Part shown: positions 12,660-12,947 of the stretch, piece after piece
Layout of the letters: every line of letters begins with the position of its first letter
How positions within the stretch are numbered: the first letter of the stretch is position 1
Assembly (NCBI GenBank): GCA_900088475.1
Contig: FLMG01000198.1
Location: 1 to 12,947, forward strand
DNA from: Hyphochytrium catenoides
Taxonomy: Eukaryota; Sar; Hyphochytriomycetes; Hyphochytriales; Hyphochytriaceae
Reading direction: 5' to 3'
DNA: 12,947 nucleotides
Program-made: the position numbers and the translations under genes
Notes under the pieces: generated by a model
What the model was told of the DNA's origin: nothing
Seen by the model: only the letters and a program-made list of their open reading frames with translations
Database searches by the model: none

Positions 12660-12947
12660 CCCAATGAACCCCGAACGATAGAGGAGGCTCTTTCTGGACC
12701 GGATGCGTCGGAGTGGAACGCCGCTATCAGTGAAATGGCATCTATGGAACAACACGACCTCTGGGAACTCGTTGAACGTCCTTCAGGAGCAAACGTCATT
12801 GGGTGTAGATGGGTGTTTCGCGTAAACTATGGAAGTGATGGCACCATCGATCGCTATAAGGCATGACTCGTTGCTCAAGGCTACAAGCAGAAACAGGGGA
12901 TCGATTACAACGAGGTCTTCGCTCCAGTGGTCAGCTATGAGTCCGTC
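12660..12947 (+). pseudogene. Copia-C reverse transcriptase, N-terminal part with a stop
   Basis: The reading EPRTIEEALSGPDASEWNAA, then WELVERPSGANVIGCRWVF, RYKA, LVAQGYKQKQGIDYNE and FAPVVS is the canonical start of Ty1/copia RT (RVT_2). A TGA at 12864-12866 stands between RYKA and LVAQG where Arg is nearly invariant, so a CGA to TGA transition is likely. The catalytic Asp motifs lie beyond the window. The frame is otherwise open to the window end. Confidence 0.88.

Larger units (their letters stand above)
7507..12947 (+). mobile_element. Ty1/copia element of family C (decayed, runs past window end)
   Basis: In plus-strand order: LTR-C2, PBS, gag, protease, GAG-pre-integrase, integrase, RT start. 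The order integrase before RT is diagnostic of Ty1/copia (Pseudoviridae-like) elements. It inserted at 7507 into the minus-strand copia copy 1 (left flank ATTTT). Later insertions inflate it: solo D2, inverted D3 with solo C3, the A3-A4 miniature element and the D4/D5 fold-back. All its reading frames carry stops or shifts. RNase H and the 3' LTR lie outside the window. Confidence 0.85.

Noticed and set aside
867-12866. Stop-codon reassignment to explain the in-frame stops
   Set aside because: Both TAA and TGA occur at different conserved residues (Gln, Trp, Arg), and frameshifts are common. TAA, TAG and TGA also end ORFs normally.
1-12947. CRISPR array, prokaryotic operon, phage or toxin system
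   Set aside because: No regularly spaced short repeats, ribosome-binding-site-led gene clusters or related motifs are present. All recognisable coding is retroelement-derived.

Overview
This window is eukaryotic, repeat-dense DNA made almost entirely of nested retrotransposons. I see no host gene and no bacterial operon features. Split copia-like polyproteins, TG...CA long terminal repeats (LTRs) with 5-bp target-site duplications (TSDs), a tyrosine-recombinase retroelement, and tRNA-like sequences with Pol III A/B boxes all point to a nuclear genome. The combination suggests a protist or another small eukaryote, but the species cannot be fixed from sequence alone.

Layout. (1) 1-271: the end of a tRNA-bearing LTR (family A, copy A1), followed by the end of a copia-type LTR (family D, copy D1). 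(2) 277-5848, minus strand: a DIRS/Ngaro-like tyrosine-recombinase retrotransposon with gag (5242-3800), a linker ORF (3724-3212), RT-RNase H (about 3278-1577) and tyrosine recombinase (1592-507). It is bounded by 69-bp direct repeats and interrupts a copia RNase H. (3) 5849-7506, minus strand: 3' ends of two related copia elements, one nested in the other. They carry LTR-E, a solo LTR-C (C1) and a solo LTR-A (A2). (4) 7507 to the window end, plus strand: one decayed Ty1/copia element with 5' LTR-C2, a primer-binding site (PBS), gag, protease, pre-integrase, integrase and the RT start. It is expanded by insertions: solo LTR-D2, inverted LTR-D3 (itself hit by solo LTR-C3), a miniature LTR element (A3-A4), and a fold-back LTR-D4/D5 structure.

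Most interesting: the miniature element at 10426-10978 has about 250-bp LTRs, only 124 bp of interior, a PBS and a polypurine tract (PPT). Each LTR-A copy contains a tRNA-like module, and the PBS is complementary over 14 nt to the mature (CCA-bearing) 3' end of that same tRNA-like RNA. The element may therefore carry the gene for its own reverse-transcription primer. This would be a tRNA counterpart of Cassandra elements, whose LTRs carry 5S rRNA. The neighbouring copia families instead have a PBS matching the anticodon region of initiator tRNA-Met, as in Drosophila copia (half-tRNA priming).

Almost every coding region is broken by stops, indels or insertions. Only the gag and the RT-RNase H body of the tyrosine-recombinase element look nearly intact. 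The nesting gives a relative order: copia copy 2, then copia copy 1 (LTR-E), then the copia-C element, then the D insertions, then solo C3 and the tRNA-bearing miniature element.
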